Assembly: GCA_036245525.1 (NCBI GenBank)
Contig: BTPG01000001.1
Coordinates: 178,954,458-179,018,457, forward strand
From: Semisulcospira habei
Taxonomy: Eukaryota; Mollusca; Gastropoda; Semisulcospiridae
Reading direction: 5' to 3'
DNA: 64,000 nucleotides
Within the stretch, counting starts at the first letter, position 1, and every line of letters begins with the position of its first letter. The notes below the pieces were generated by a model. That model was given only the letters and a program-made list of their open reading frames with translations. It searched no databases and was not told the DNA's origin. The position numbers and the translations under genes are program-made. Of this stretch, positions 53,772 to 64,000 are shown piece by piece.

Positions 53772-55415
53772 GTACTGCCGAGACTTGTATAACTACAAGG
53801 CTGAGCCAGACACCAGCATCCTCCAAAACAACCAGGCTGGGGCCAGGAAGGCCGAAGACCTGCCAGTGTTAGCTGAAGAGGTGGAAACAGCCGTACGCGG
53901 CCTGAAGGGAGGAAAGTCTCCAGGTGTAGACAACGTACCTGCTGAACTGTTGAAACATGGAGGAGAAGTAACAACGAAGGTACTCACTACACTCTGTCAA
54001 AAGATCTGGGAGCAAAAGAAATGGCCAGTAGAATGGACACAGTCTCTAGTGATCCCGCTCCCCAAGAAAGGAAACCTGAAACAGTGCCAGAACTACAGAA
54101 CTATCAGTCTGATAAGTCACCCTAGCAAAGTAATGCTTAGAATCATTCTCAACCGCCTCAAAACTTTCGCCGAGGAACTGCTGGCAGAAGAACAGGCTGG
54201 CTTCAGAGTTGGAATAAGCACTGTAGAGCAGATTTTCAACTGCCGCGTCCTGATCGAGAAACATCTGCAGCATCAGCGCGAACTCTACCACAACTTCATT
54301 GATTTCAGGAAAGCATTTGATCGCGTCTGGCACGACGGACTCTGGCAAGTCATGAGATCGTTCAACATAGAGGAGGGGCTGATCCAAATGATAGAAGCGC
54401 TTTACAAGAACGCCTGCAGCGCGGTTCTACTTAACAATCAGTCAGGCGAGTTCATCAGGACGACGATCGGTGTCCGTCAAGGATGCCTGCTCTCTCCTGT
54501 CCTTTTCAACATATTCCTGGAGAAGATCATGCAGGAAACCCTCCACGACCACCATACTTCAATCTCTATTGGTGGCAGATCCCTGTGCAATCTTCGATTC
54601 GCAGACGACATTGACCTCATGGCAGGCAGCAATAGTGAGCTGCAAAACCTGACAGACAAACTTTCAAGTAGCGCAGGGTCTTATGGCATGGAGATCAGTA
54701 CGGATAAAAGCAAAGTGATGATCAACACCACAAGCGACAGCAGCAGCAACATTCACATGAACGGCCAGAAGCTAGAAGAGGTCAATAGCTTCAAGTACTT
54801 GGGAGCCACCCTGTCCAAAGACGGTAGTTGCATAGCAGAGATCCGTATCAGGATAGGTTCAGCAACATCCGCAATGGCCAGGCTGGACAGGATATGGCGA
54901 AGTAACTCCATCAGCTTCACCATCAAGTACAGGCTTTACAAGTCCCTCGTAGTGTCTATTCTACTCTACGGCTGTGAGACTTGGACGCTGCTTGCAGACT
55001 CAGAAAAGAAAATCCAGGCCTTTGAGAACAAGTGTCTGAGGAAGTTGCTCCACATCTCGTACCGCGAGCACAAGACCAACGAATATGTACGGAGCATCGT
55101 CACTTCCCTGGTGGGCCCACATGAACCCCTTCTGGCAACCGTGAAACGGCGCAAGCTTGCTTGGTTTGGCCACGTGACCCGACACAACACCTTGTCCAAG
55201 ACTATCCTCCAAGGCACTCTCGAAGGAAGTCGTCGGCGAGGTCGTCAGAGAAAGAGTTGGGTCGCAAACATAAAAGAATGGACCGAACTCGAGATGCCAG
55301 ACTTGCTTGCCACCACCCAAAATAGAACTCAGTGGAGAGCACTGTCTGTTGCTGCTGCCTTTCAGTCCCCCCAACGCCCAGTTCGGGCAAGGGACTGATG
55401 ATGATGATGATGATG
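53772..55415 (+). mobile_element. RTE-like LINE C, 5'-truncated, with TSD
   Basis: 1.64-kb insertion bounded by a 12-bp TSD, ATAGTTGGACTG, at 53760-53771 and 55416-55427. The 3' tail is a GAT/TGA trinucleotide run. The endonuclease half is missing, consistent with 5' truncation during insertion. It is a different family from LINEs A and B (GAT tail, different RT sequence). Confidence 0.93.
53785..55398 (+). CDS. LINE C reverse transcriptase fragment, uninterrupted 537 codons
   Basis: The frame runs through RT: segment LKGGKSPGVDNVPAELL (residues about 40-56), IPLPKKGN and YRTISLISH, QAGFR, motif A IDFRKAFDRV (about 171-180), motif B GVRQGCLLSP (about 230) and motif C RFADDIDL (about 270). 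The thumb and C-terminal region contain LLYGCETW and FGHVTRH, then end VRARD before the GAT tail. The first Met lies 13 bases inside the truncation point, so this start is accidental and the true protein began upstream with an endonuclease. No stop or frameshift is present, which points to a recent insertion. Without the endonuclease and promoter it should be unable to mobilise itself. Confidence 0.92.
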   Translation: MYNYKAEPDTSILQNNQAGARKAEDLPVLAEEVETAVRGLKGGKSPGVDNVPAELLKHGGEVTTKVLTTLCQKIWEQKKWPVEWTQSLVIPLPKKGNLKQCQNYRTISLISHPSKVMLRIILNRLKTFAEELLAEEQAGFRVGISTVEQIFNCRVLIEKHLQHQRELYHNFIDFRKAFDRVWHDGLWQVMRSFNIEEGLIQMIEALYKNACSAVLLNNQSGEFIRTTIGVRQGCLLSPVLFNIFLEKIMQETLHDHHTSISIGGRSLCNLRFADDIDLMAGSNSELQNLTDKLSSSAGSYGMEISTDKSKVMINTTSDSSSNIHMNGQKLEEVNSFKYLGATLSKDGSCIAEIRIRIGSATSAMARLDRIWRSNSISFTIKYRLYKSLVVSILLYGCETWTLLADSEKKIQAFENKCLRKLLHISYREHKTNEYVRSIVTSLVGPHEPLLATVKRRKLAWFGHVTRHNTLSKTILQGTLEGSRRRGRQRKSWVANIKEWTELEMPDLLATTQNRTQWRALSVAAAFQSPQRPVRARD

Positions 55416-55589
55416 ATAGTTGGACTGGGGTTGGGCTGAATATGTTAGATGCTGAGATGTAAAGCTGAAGATTCAGTGGTAAACTGTGATTGATCGCACA
55501 TTTCAATTCTGAGAGTGCTCTGCGGTGCTAATGCCATGAAATTTCAGGCTGATAAGCTTGCATTGCGTCATCAGGACATCAGCTGCCCT

Positions 55590-56745
55590 TTTTGGTTCAC
55601 ATGCGAAGCAAAAGTGAGTATGTTCTGGGCCAGTGGTCGTGTGCCGTCGTCCGTGGTAAACTTTAATGTTGACATTTTCTTGGAGACTATTCAAGCTACA
55701 GTCTTCAAACTTGGCCCAAGGATACTTTAAGGCAAGACCTTTCTAAGCATACCGACTTCAGTGACCTCTCACAAAGGTCAAGGTCACAGGAGATCAGGAA
55801 ATATAACAAAAATAGTTTTATTTTGACATAATTTATATTTTCTCTTATACTATTCACAACTTCAAACCCAAACTTGCTGTACAGGCATACCTGATGGTAA
55901 GACCGATCTAAGCATACTAATTTGGATGACCCATTGGAAAGGTCAAGGGTCACAAGAGCTCAGTAAGTAGGTAAAAAAAATAGCCATATTTTGACAAGAA
56001 ATCTTTTTTTTTCAAATACTATCCACAACTTCAAACCCAAACTTGGTACAGAGATACCTGATGGTAAGACCTATCTATGCATACTAATTTGGATGACCCA
56101 TTGGAAAAGGTCACAAATCACAAGAGGTCGGCAAATGTGTATAAAATGTCAATTTTTGATAGAATTTTGGTTATTATCAACATTTTTGCAAACTTTTCAA
56201 TCAAATTTGGCACAAAGTTAACTGATGATAAGATCTTCCTATGTATACTAATATAGTCGACTGATCTCAAAGGTCAAGGTGACGGGGGTTTGACAGATGT
56301 GTGAAAACTGATTAAATTTTGAGAAAACGTGGATTTTGTTGGTGCAGAAGCTATCCCTTTGCTTATTGTCACACGTGTGGATTGGTCATACACGTGAGCC
56401 ATATGGGTTTTGCCTTTCTTGTTTGACAAATGTTTTTCCCTCTCAAATACTGTTTACAACTTCCATCCCAAACCTGGTACAGAGATACCTGATGGTAAGA
56501 CCTTCTTATACAATGTTTATTTGGATGGCCCCTCGGAAAGGTCAAAGGTCGAGAGTGTGAAACGTACATACATTTTGAGAAAACATGGATTTCGCAGGAA
56601 TAAAAGACAACCCTTTACTTATGTCAGAACACTTGCTTAGTTCAGTGGCCTGTCATAAAGGTCAAGGTCCCAAAGGTTAGATTAATTATGCTGATCGGTC
56701 ATGCACGTGAGCCTTAAGGGCTGCCATTCTTTTGTAAAGGGAATC
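55590..56745 (+). repeat. GGTCA-type repeat family, copy 2
   Basis: Begins TTTGGTTCACATGCG near 55591 and has the GGTAAACTTTAATGTTGACA head. It continues as tandem monomers (TTCACAACTTCAAACCCAAACTTG, GGTAAGACC, AAAGGTCAAGG) and ends in CACGTGAGCCATATGGGTTTTGCC near 56392 and a second CACGTGAGCCTTAAGGGCTG end near 56705. Confidence 0.85.
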
Positions 56746-57504
56746 GAATGCTGACAAATGTCCTTGAGAAGGTATTGATCTTTTCGTATGTCTTTTTTCC
56801 GCTATGCACAAAAAATTAGCTAGCACATAGTCTTTGCATTTGTATTAGTTGTAAAATTCCATTGAAAAAAGAAAAGAACACAAATCATGTCTCTGGGGAA
56901 AATGATGTCCAAAAGAAAAAAAAACACATACACACATTACCATTGTTAAATAAACCGATGCTTAAAAGTTGAGCGATCTTTTTGTTGTCTTTGAAAACTT
57001 TCCTAAGCCATATTTTTTCCCTCAGCAAAATGTCTTTTAGCATTTACTTAGTCACAGTATCATTTTAGCTAACACCTGCACACTGACTAGTCTGAACAAA
57101 TAAAAAAGCAAAAATACAGTAGTTGTCAGTTTTTGAAATTTAGTCTTATTATTGGGTGACATTGAATTACATCAGATAAACTTGATTATTGATAATGCTT
57201 ATAGTCTAGCAGATTACGCAATTTCTGCAGAGGTAAGTAGTTCGTCAAAAGAGTAACATTCGTTGCAGGTACAAAACAAAAGTACTAATGCCATATAGTT
57301 TATGCATAACAACAATATTTGTCTGAAAGATGGAGACAGCTTTGTAGAAATGTATTTCGAGCGCTATTTGTTTGCTGAGGGAGAACCAGTCCTCGTACGC
57401 GACCCGGATAAGACGTAAGACATTTTTTTGTGCATAACTTTGAAAATTTCAATCATACAAATTACAAGTTTATTCCAGTGATCAAAGTAAAATCATGTCA
57501 CTTT
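56746..57504. other. No gene seen
   Basis: AT-rich sequence between two copies of the GGTCA-type repeat. No supported feature. Confidence 0.4.
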
Positions 57505-58655
57505 TTTTTTTGGCTCACGTGAGTCTATGATTTGGGCCAGTGATCATCCGTCCGCCGTTGTTCGTGGTAAACTTTAACGTTGGCATGTTCTCGGAGACTA
57601 TTCAAGCCACATTCTTCTAACTTGGCCCAAGGATACTTTGTGGTAAGACCTTTCTAAACATACCAATTTGAGTGACCACTCACAAAGGTCAAGGTCACAG
57701 GGGCTCAGGAAATAGATTAAAAATAGCTATATTTTGACATAATTTATTTTTTCTCCAATACTATTCACAACTTCAAACCCAAACTTGGTACAAAGATACC
57801 TGATGGTACGACCTTTCTATATGTACTAATTTGGTTGATCCCTCGAAAAGGTCAAGGGTCACAAGAGCTCAGGAAATAGGTGAAAAATAGCCATATTTTG
57901 ACAAAATATTTTTTTTCTCAAATACTATTCACAACTTCAAATCCAAACTTGGTACAGAGATACCTGATGGTAAGACCTATCTGTGCACACTAATTTGGAT
58001 GACCCCTCAGAAAGGTCAAGGGTCACAAGGGCTCAGGAAATAGTTCCAAAATAGCCATATTTTGACAAAAGATGTTTTTTCTCAAATACTATTCACAACT
58101 TTAAACCTAAACTTGCTACAAAGATACATGATGAAAGGACCTTTCTATGCACACTAATTTGGCTGATCCCTCGGAAAGGTCATGGGTCATGAGAGATCAG
58201 AAAATAGGACTAAAATAGCCATATTTTGACAAAAGATGTTTTTTCTCAAATACTATTCACAACTTAAAACCCTAATTTGGTACAGAGATACCTCATGGTA
58301 AGACCTGTCTATGCATACTAATTTGGATGACCCCTTGGAAAGGTCAAGGGTCACAAGAGGCTGGCAAATGTGTGTAAAATGCTGACTTTTGATAAAATTG
58401 TAGGTATTCCCAACATTTTGCAAATTTTTCAACCAAATTTGGTACAAAGATAGCTAATGATAAGACCTTCCTATGCATACTAATTTAGTCGACTCATCAC
58501 AAAGGTCAAGGGTCAAGGGGGTTGACAGATGAGTGAAAAATGCTTGCATTTTCAGAAAACATGGATTTTTCTACTGCAGAAGCCAGCCCTTTTGACAAAG
58601 GTCACATATTTGTAAATCGGTCATACACGTGAGCCATAATGGCTTTGCCTTTCTT
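57505..58655 (+). repeat. GGTCA-type repeat family, copy 3, with five regular ~164-bp monomers
   Basis: The ends carry GGCTCACGTGAG (57513) and CACGTGAGCCATAATGGC (58627), which are inverted. Monomer landmarks TTCACAACTT fall at 57763, 57928, 58092 and 58256. Each monomer contains AGGTCA.GGGTCA, at 57849, 58013, 58177 (variant), 58341 and 58503. The type of element is unknown. Tandem ~160-bp cores flanked by short ends recall the pearl/Helitron-like elements of bivalves, but that is only an analogy. Confidence 0.9.
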
Positions 58656-59205
58656 GTTCATTTTTGTTTTTGCAACCCATGCAACCAATTCGCACTTAAG
58701 TACTCACAAGAACTCTTATGATCAAGCTTCATCAGGACTGAGACACAATACAGTAGCCATCTCCATTAAAATACATGGCATTATTGAAATGTCCTGTGTA
58801 AATCAAACCGTTAATGGCAGGTGCGAAAAATGACATATGTGCTGACTGTGTTAATAATATATTCACCTTTGTAAAATAAAGATTTATTGATTCATACATG
58901 TTTTATTTATTTGTTTATTTTATTTGTTTATTTATTATTGATTCATTTATTTATTCACTTACATATTATTTTTATTTAATTATGGATGGAAGGAATTTCT
59001 TGATGCTCACAAGCACTAGTGGTAAGCCAAATAGAGGAAAGGAAGATATTTTTCAATACACATCTGTGCATGTTCATAATCTATCCTTTGCTTAGCATTC
59101 ATATGTCCCAGGTATCGTTGACTTACTTTATTTATTTATTTATTTAATGTTATTTATTTATTATTTTTGTTTGTTTGTGATGTAGGTTTTGTACATACAC
59201 AACAT
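58656..59205. other. No gene; TTTA-rich low complexity
   Basis: TTTA/TTTG-rich runs at about 58896-58985 and 59125-59175 flank non-coding sequence. Confidence 0.5.
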
Positions 59206-59364
59206 GAGTTAGTTAGTTTTTTTTGGGTTTAACGCCGAGCAGGCAACTAAGGCCATCTCACGGCGGGGTGGGTAAAAGTCTAGCCATCCAGACTAAAAGA
59301 AAGTCTTTAAAGGAAACGCCTACAGACTCTCAGAAAGGTCAAAATAAAAGATGCTCAAATCTTA

Positions 59365-62235
59365 TTAAAAATATGGCACTCTCTCAGAAAACTCATATAT
59401 CTTGTCCGGGGGTACATCCCGGAACAAAACCTTCAAGGAGTCTGCTGTGAAGTGTTTATATCTTGTGTCAATTAGATCGGCACAAGACAGCAAAAAGTCT
59501 TTAACAGAATACTGCTCGTCGCAGGCATAACACCGTTTTAGTAAATAAGAGTGCGTAACATATGTGTGCCCGATGTGGAGCTGAGCAAGGACAGTCTCCT
59601 CACGGCGGCTGCCGCAGCGATACGGTAGACTGTCGGACACCTTAGGAAGAGCTTCATGCAGCTTGTTAGCTTCCTCTTTGTCCCCACTCGGACTGCCACT
59701 GACAGGCTATGTACGCACTAATCACAGGTCTAAAATCACTATAGACTGTACGGGCCTGTGGAGGCGCTACAGAAGACCACAGATTTCATTTTGAGAGCCA
59801 AACTCCAAGTGTGACGGCGTTCGAGAAGAAGAAGAAGACTATAGACAGTCTGTGCGTCAGGGACAGGGTCGTTGCGGGCATCGTTGGCAGCAGAATCTGT
59901 TCACTTGCCTTCAATGCCCACATGCCCTGGGACCCAAATAAAAATAATGTCATAATATTCCTTCATCAAGTCTGCGTAGAGCTCTCTGATCTGCACCAAC
60001 AGTGGGTGGTCTGTTCCTGTGCCCTGAAGGGCCTGCAGGGCAGAGAGAGAGAGTCAGACAGAATCAGGAAGTTCCTTTCCCTAGACCGAAAAGCATGCTT
60101 GAGTGCCAGCAGAACCGCCTGCAGTTCTGCACTAAATACAGATGAATGGTCTGGGCGGCGGTGCTTAAATGGGCGTCTAGAATGGCGAGAGGACACTGCG
60201 GCCGCAGCCACTCTCCCATCCTCAGACTTTGACCCATCCGTATAAATACGACAATAGCCAGGAAAACTTGAAAGGAGTTCATTGAGGCTCTGTTGGTATA
60301 TGGCTGTGGAGTAGAGTCCTTCTTGTGGGCGGTCAAGTCCAGCAATATGTCAGGAACTGGTAATAGCCAGGGTGGAGTGATGTGTTGCAGAGATTCCGAA
60401 ACTTTGTCCAGGTCCACTCCGGCCGGCCGCAGATGAGGTTGGACACGGAAGGAAAGTGGACGGACATCTCCCGGATGGGTATCGTAAATCTCTGCAAATG
60501 GCGGTTTAAAACCACAATCATAGGCAGGATTGTCTGGATGTGCCTTCAGTTTCAGAACGTAGCTGAGCATGAGGCGGATGCAGCGGAGCTTGAGAGAAGG
60601 CTCCCCTGCTTCGGCATACAGACTAGGAACTGGAGGCGTCCTGAAGGCCCCCAGACATATCCGCAGACCTTGATGGTGAATTGTGTTCAGACGCTGTAGA
60701 ACAGACTAGAAAGCCGAGCCATGTACCACAGAGCCGTAATCCAGTTTGGACCGAACAAGGGCCCGGTACAATCGAAGTAAGACAGTGCGGTCTGCACCCC
60801 ATCAGTACGACCAGCGACACGAAGAACGTTGAGCGCCTTCTGACAAGAGGTTCTAAGTAATTTATATGGTTGCGGAAGATCAGTCTTTTGTCAAAGATGA
60901 CCCCCCAGAAACTTTGCCTACTCAGCCACCTTAATGGGCACTCCAGCAATGCTCAAGCTAGGTTCTGGAAAGAATTTTGTCTGCTTAGTGAAATGCACAC
61001 AGACTGTCAGTCTTGGAGGGCGAGAACTTGAATCCGTTGAGAGACGCCCACCCCTGGATGCGATCAACGCACAGTTGCAAGTGCCTCTCAAGGGACGCAA
61101 GTCTTCGACCTCGTGCGCACAAAGCAAAGTCTTCAACAAACAAAGAGCATTCAGACCTTTACAATGTTATTAATTTTAATACTTAATAAAACAGGAGATA
61201 GAATGCTGTCCTGCGGGACACCCATCTCCTGTTCAAAGAAGTCGGAGAGGGTGGAGCCCACACGGACATGGAACGACCGGTTAGACAAAAAAATTGCGAA
61301 TAAAAATGGGCAGGTGCCCCTTAAAATGGTACTCTCGGCTTCCGAGGGACTGATGTGAAAGTTTTAGGGATGGTTTCACGTGCTACGTCCAACAAAATAG
61401 AAGTAAAACAAGAAACAGGTTCTTCAGCTGACATGAGCACCTCCACTGTAATACGAGACTGACAGAGGGAGGCGAACAGAGGCCAGTTAGCTTACTTGGG
61501 ATTCAAGTGCCCCACTGGTGGATCCTCCTCACAGCTGACCGATGACTACTGAGAAGTGGTCACTACCACACAGGTCGTCGTGAACCTTCCAGTCAAAGTC
61601 CAGCATGAGAGAAGGATCACACACGGTGAGGTCTAGAACAGAACTAGATCCTGAACCTGGGTTAGAGTAGGTAGGTGAGCCATCGTTAAAGACATATAGG
61701 TTAAGTTGAGAAAAAACATCTTCTAACATCTGACCTCAGCCATCATAGTGGTCACTACCCCACTGGTGAGCGTGACCGTTAAAATCTCCCCATGAGAATA
61801 AAGAGAGAGGGCAGTTGATCTACTAAGTTAAAAATATCATTACTACAGACCCGCAGGGATGGTGGCAGGTAAACACTGCATATGGTCATGGTCTTCTTTA
61901 AGATAACCCGAGCTGCGACAGCCTGAAGACAGGTGTCGATGCTAACGGGGCTACATAAAATTTGGCTACTAATGAGAAGAGCCACTCCACCCGAGCGTCT
62001 CTCCGAATAAAAATGTGTCTTTTAATGGTTTTAATGCTATTCATAAAGGCTCTGGCCTTTATGAATAGCATTAAAACCATTAAAAGACACAGGGTCAGAA
62101 GTCTTCAGGTAAGTCTCCTGAATAGATATTACTGAAGGGTTATAGGACTTGACTAAAAAAAACATAATTCCTCAAAGTTAACGTGAAAACCACGACAATT
62201 CCACTGAAGCAGGGAGAAGAGTGGGGAGAAGAGTT
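59365..62235 (-). pseudogene. LINE copy 3 ORF2, multiply broken
   Basis: Minus-strand frames match ORF2 of copies 1 and 2 piecewise: the C-terminal C-x2-C-x7-H-type region (59365-59640, with CYACDEQYSVKDF, so the His is lost), RNase H (59966-60211), the long pre-RNase H segment (60064-60570), RT parts around 60620-61350 and the endonuclease (61529-61985). Part of the RT N-terminal half between about 61350 and 61460 is missing. A perfect 36-bp hairpin at 62015-62090 disrupts the endonuclease start. It is dead. Confidence 0.9.
62015..62090. repeat. Perfect 36-bp hairpin, 4-nt loop
   Basis: Arms at 62015-62050 and 62055-62090 are exact complements around TCTG. The arm sequence is native ORF2 sequence (GTGTCTTTTAATGGTTTTAA...) copied back on itself, so this is a templated snap-back within the LINE. 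Confidence 0.96.
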
Positions 62236-62738
62236 TCTTCCCCCCTTTTCCTTTGGAAGGAGTCGAAGAAACAGAGGGGGGGGGGGGGGGGGGTGGGGGG
62301 CTTTGGTGCCAGGTTTTTTGTTTTGTTTTGTTTGTTGTGGTTTCCATATTACAGTATGATCGATATTCATCCCCCAGGGGTCCCCACCCACCACCGAGCC
62401 CAACAAGGGAAAGTGCATTTGTCGTCGGGTCTCCAGCCGACGCACGATGCTGCCCGAAAGATATTGTCAGGGGTTTAAGCCCGATTGAACCGTCTGAGCC
62501 ACCGCCTTCTATCACATTGTTAAATGCAGGAGAATACTGGCGTAAAGGGATGGAGAGAAGACTAGGAGGCGGGGGGAGGCGGAAGGGCATAGGAAAGGGG
62601 AAAGAAGTGTGTGGTTGTGTGTGTGGTGGTGAGTCGTGCCTTCTGCTGATTCAGTTCTAACTCAGACTCCGAAAAGCCTACTCATTTTGATTCGATGGAA
62701 TGTGAGCGCGCGCTCTTCTCGGTTTCGTTCCCCTTTTT

Positions 62739-62995
62739 TCAGCCGAGCGGTTTGTTTATAATTGCTGTCATCGCGTCTAATACACTATGGAAGGTAGTGA
62801 CTGAATCAGCTCGCGCAGCGTCTTGTATGTAAGGACCAGCATAATGATAGAGGCAGGCAAGAGTCAGGATTCTCATGAGCTTTCGTATTTGCGGGCGCCA
62901 TGAGGATCTATGTTTATTCCAGACAGGAGGTGTTTATCATTGAGTGTATCTCGGACAGTATGATAGTGGTCCTTTCTACAGATGAGAAAAAGCAT
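62739..62995 (-). pseudogene. Unit 1 counterpart of the 86-codon ORF, frameshifted
   Basis: Has the same ATG context (stop-Gly-Ser-Met) and the same stop as the ORF in unit 2, but lacks 4 nt at the CTGTCAGTCTGG position (about 62925), which breaks the frame. Downstream of the break the peptide ending HYAGPYIQDAARADS...INKPLG is still readable. Confidence 0.55.
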
Positions 62996-63426
62996 AGATC
63001 CTCAAGGGTCCGCCACGCAAGTTACAGGAACGTGACCCATGAGAATCTGTGCCTAAGTTTTGCTTTTTCAGTTCACACAATTTTAATTTCCAGGCTGAGT
63101 GGGGGAAAGGGAGAGAGATGCGCTGTTGTGGTTTGCAGTGAGTTTCAGCCGTTTCTTTTGTTTTCAGTAACCGTACATCAATGACCATATTATAAATGAA
63201 CACACTCCCACCCCCACCCCCTCTTTTGTTCTGGTAAAGACAGTCGGGTTCACTACGGAATATACTTGAATCTGCTGAGGCACATATAATTCTGAAAACT
63301 CAGAAATTTAAAAAAGCCAGGTTACAAATTTAAAATATATACTGACACAGTTCTCCAAAAAGCCTAATCATTTTCATTCGATGGAAAAATGTGAGCTCTA
63401 TCTATTCTGTTTCTGTCCCCTTTTTT

Positions 63427-63687
63427 TCAGCCGAGCGGTTTGTTTATAATTGCTGTCAACGCGTCTATTACACTATGGAAAGCAGTCGGTGAATCAGCTC
63501 GCGTAGCTTCTTGTATGTAAGGACCAGCGTAATGATAGAGCCAGGCAAGAGGCATGATTCTCATTAGTTTTCGCATCTGCGGGTGCCATGAGGATCTATG
63601 TTTATTCCAGACTGACAGAAGGTGCGTATCAGTGAGTGTATCTAATTCAGTGTGATAGTGGCCCTTTCTACTGATGAGAAAAGGCAT
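63427..63687 (-). CDS. Unknown 86-codon ORF in tandem unit 2
   Basis: Minus-strand ORF with the peptide landmarks FLISRKGHYHTE, SSWHPQMRKLMRIMPL, LYHYAGPYIQEATRADS and ALTAIINKPLG. I recognise no family. In unit 1 the last ~55 residues are conserved at about three quarters identity with the same stop codon, although the upstream part is shifted. That is more than a chance frame usually keeps. It could be the last exon of a host gene, a transposase tail, or simply a young duplication. There is no signal peptide or membrane segment. The true start is uncertain because it may be spliced. Confidence 0.4.
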   Translation of the reverse strand: MPFLISRKGHYHTELDTLTDTHLLSVWNKHRSSWHPQMRKLMRIMPLAWLYHYAGPYIQEATRADSPTAFHSVIDALTAIINKPLG

Positions 63688-64000
63688 AGATCCTCAGAAG
63701 TCCGTCATGCAAGTTACAGGATCGTGACTCATGAGAATTTGTGCCTAAGTTTTGCTTTTTCAGTTCACACAATTTTAATTTCCAGGCTGAGTGGGGGAGG
63801 GTGAAGGGAGATGCGCTTATTGTGGTTTGCAGTGAGTTTCAGCCGTTTCTTTTGTTTTTCAGTAACCGTACATCAATGAACACACTTTCACGCCCTCTAT
63901 CGTTCTGTTAAAGACAGATTCGGGTTCACTACGGAATATACTTGGATCTGCTGAGGCACATTATTATACGGGCAGAAATTTAAAAGCCAGGTTACAAATT

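Larger units (their letters stand above)
59206..62555 (-). mobile_element. I/Nimb-like LINE copy 3, inverted orientation, rearranged
   Basis: Minus-strand copy: the 3' UTR begins at 59206 (GTTTAACGCCGAGCAGGC), ORF2 fragments run to about 62235, and a piece of 5' UTR is at 62345-62555. Almost all of ORF1 is deleted; only its last bases remain next to a G-homopolymer at 62277-62303. Many stops and indels make it clearly older than copies 1 and 2. No TSD was found. Confidence 0.92.
62660..64000 (-). repeat. ~686-bp tandem duplication, two units, second cut by the window end
   Basis: AGCCTA.TCATTTT.ATTCGATGGAA occurs at 62675 and 63361. The order of blocks is conserved throughout (AGCCGAGCGGTTTGTTTATAA, GATCTATGTTTATTCCAGAC, AACCGTACATCAATGA, GGTTCACTACGGAATATAC, AGCCAGGTTACAAATT). 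Divergence of roughly 10-15% with indels shows an old duplication. Confidence 0.93.

Overview
The window is animal nuclear DNA, most likely from a marine mollusc (probably a gastropod). The reasons are mollusc-type non-LTR retrotransposon families with TAAC tails, a Polinton/Maverick DNA polymerase B, a DIRS-type retrotransposon, (CA)n/(GT)n and (ATTC)n microsatellites, satellites made of several-hundred-bp units, and the absence of operons, rRNA or tRNA genes. The species call is inference. I see no complete host gene. Almost everything recognisable is mobile DNA, much of it nested, with exact target-site duplications (TSDs) that let the order of events be read.

Region 1 (1-16.2 kb) is a three-level nest. 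A 3.2-kb RTE-like LINE on the minus strand (373-16203, 13-bp TSD) was split by a 12.6-kb element with long imperfect terminal inverted repeats (1635-14265). The left terminal repeat of that element was later split by a full-length 6-kb I/Nimb-like LINE (1901-7939, 15-bp TSD). The TIR element also carries a satellite whose ~680-bp unit is itself two diverged ~340-bp halves.

Region 2 (16.2-30 kb) holds Polinton remains: a small unknown gene and a decayed family B DNA polymerase (19726-29003). The polymerase is interrupted by a second, nearly identical I/Nimb-like LINE (20215-26238, 15-bp TSD). This copy has an intact 1230-aa ORF2 and is the best candidate for a competent element. The polymerase 3' end runs into a ~375-bp tandem repeat seen again at 46.8-48.1 kb.

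Region 3 (30-43 kb) contains a near-complete RTE-like LINE with one frameshift next to its catalytic FADD motif, a 122-bp palindrome, a perfect 47-bp inverted repeat, facing (CA)n and (GT)n arrays, a MITE-like element, and a GC-rich decayed DIRS-like element (gag, RT, RNase H, tyrosine recombinase and terminal inverted structures; 37.2-42.2 kb).

Region 4 (43-64 kb) contains a 323-bp truncated I/Nimb-like LINE with TSD, two SINE-like retroposons with TSDs, a possible exon fragment of a Cys-rich gene, three copies of a repeat built on ~164-bp monomers that each carry nuclear-receptor-like direct repeats, a 5'-truncated RTE-like LINE with an uninterrupted 537-codon reverse transcriptase ORF and a 12-bp TSD, a rearranged minus-strand copy of the I/Nimb-like LINE, and at the right edge a ~686-bp tandem duplication conserving an 86-codon ORF.

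The functional theme is a retrotransposition landscape. The I/Nimb-like LINE appears four times in 64 kb, two of them almost identical, and the parasites landed in each other rather than in visible host genes. All boundaries and copy comparisons were read by eye from the sequence; no database search was possible.
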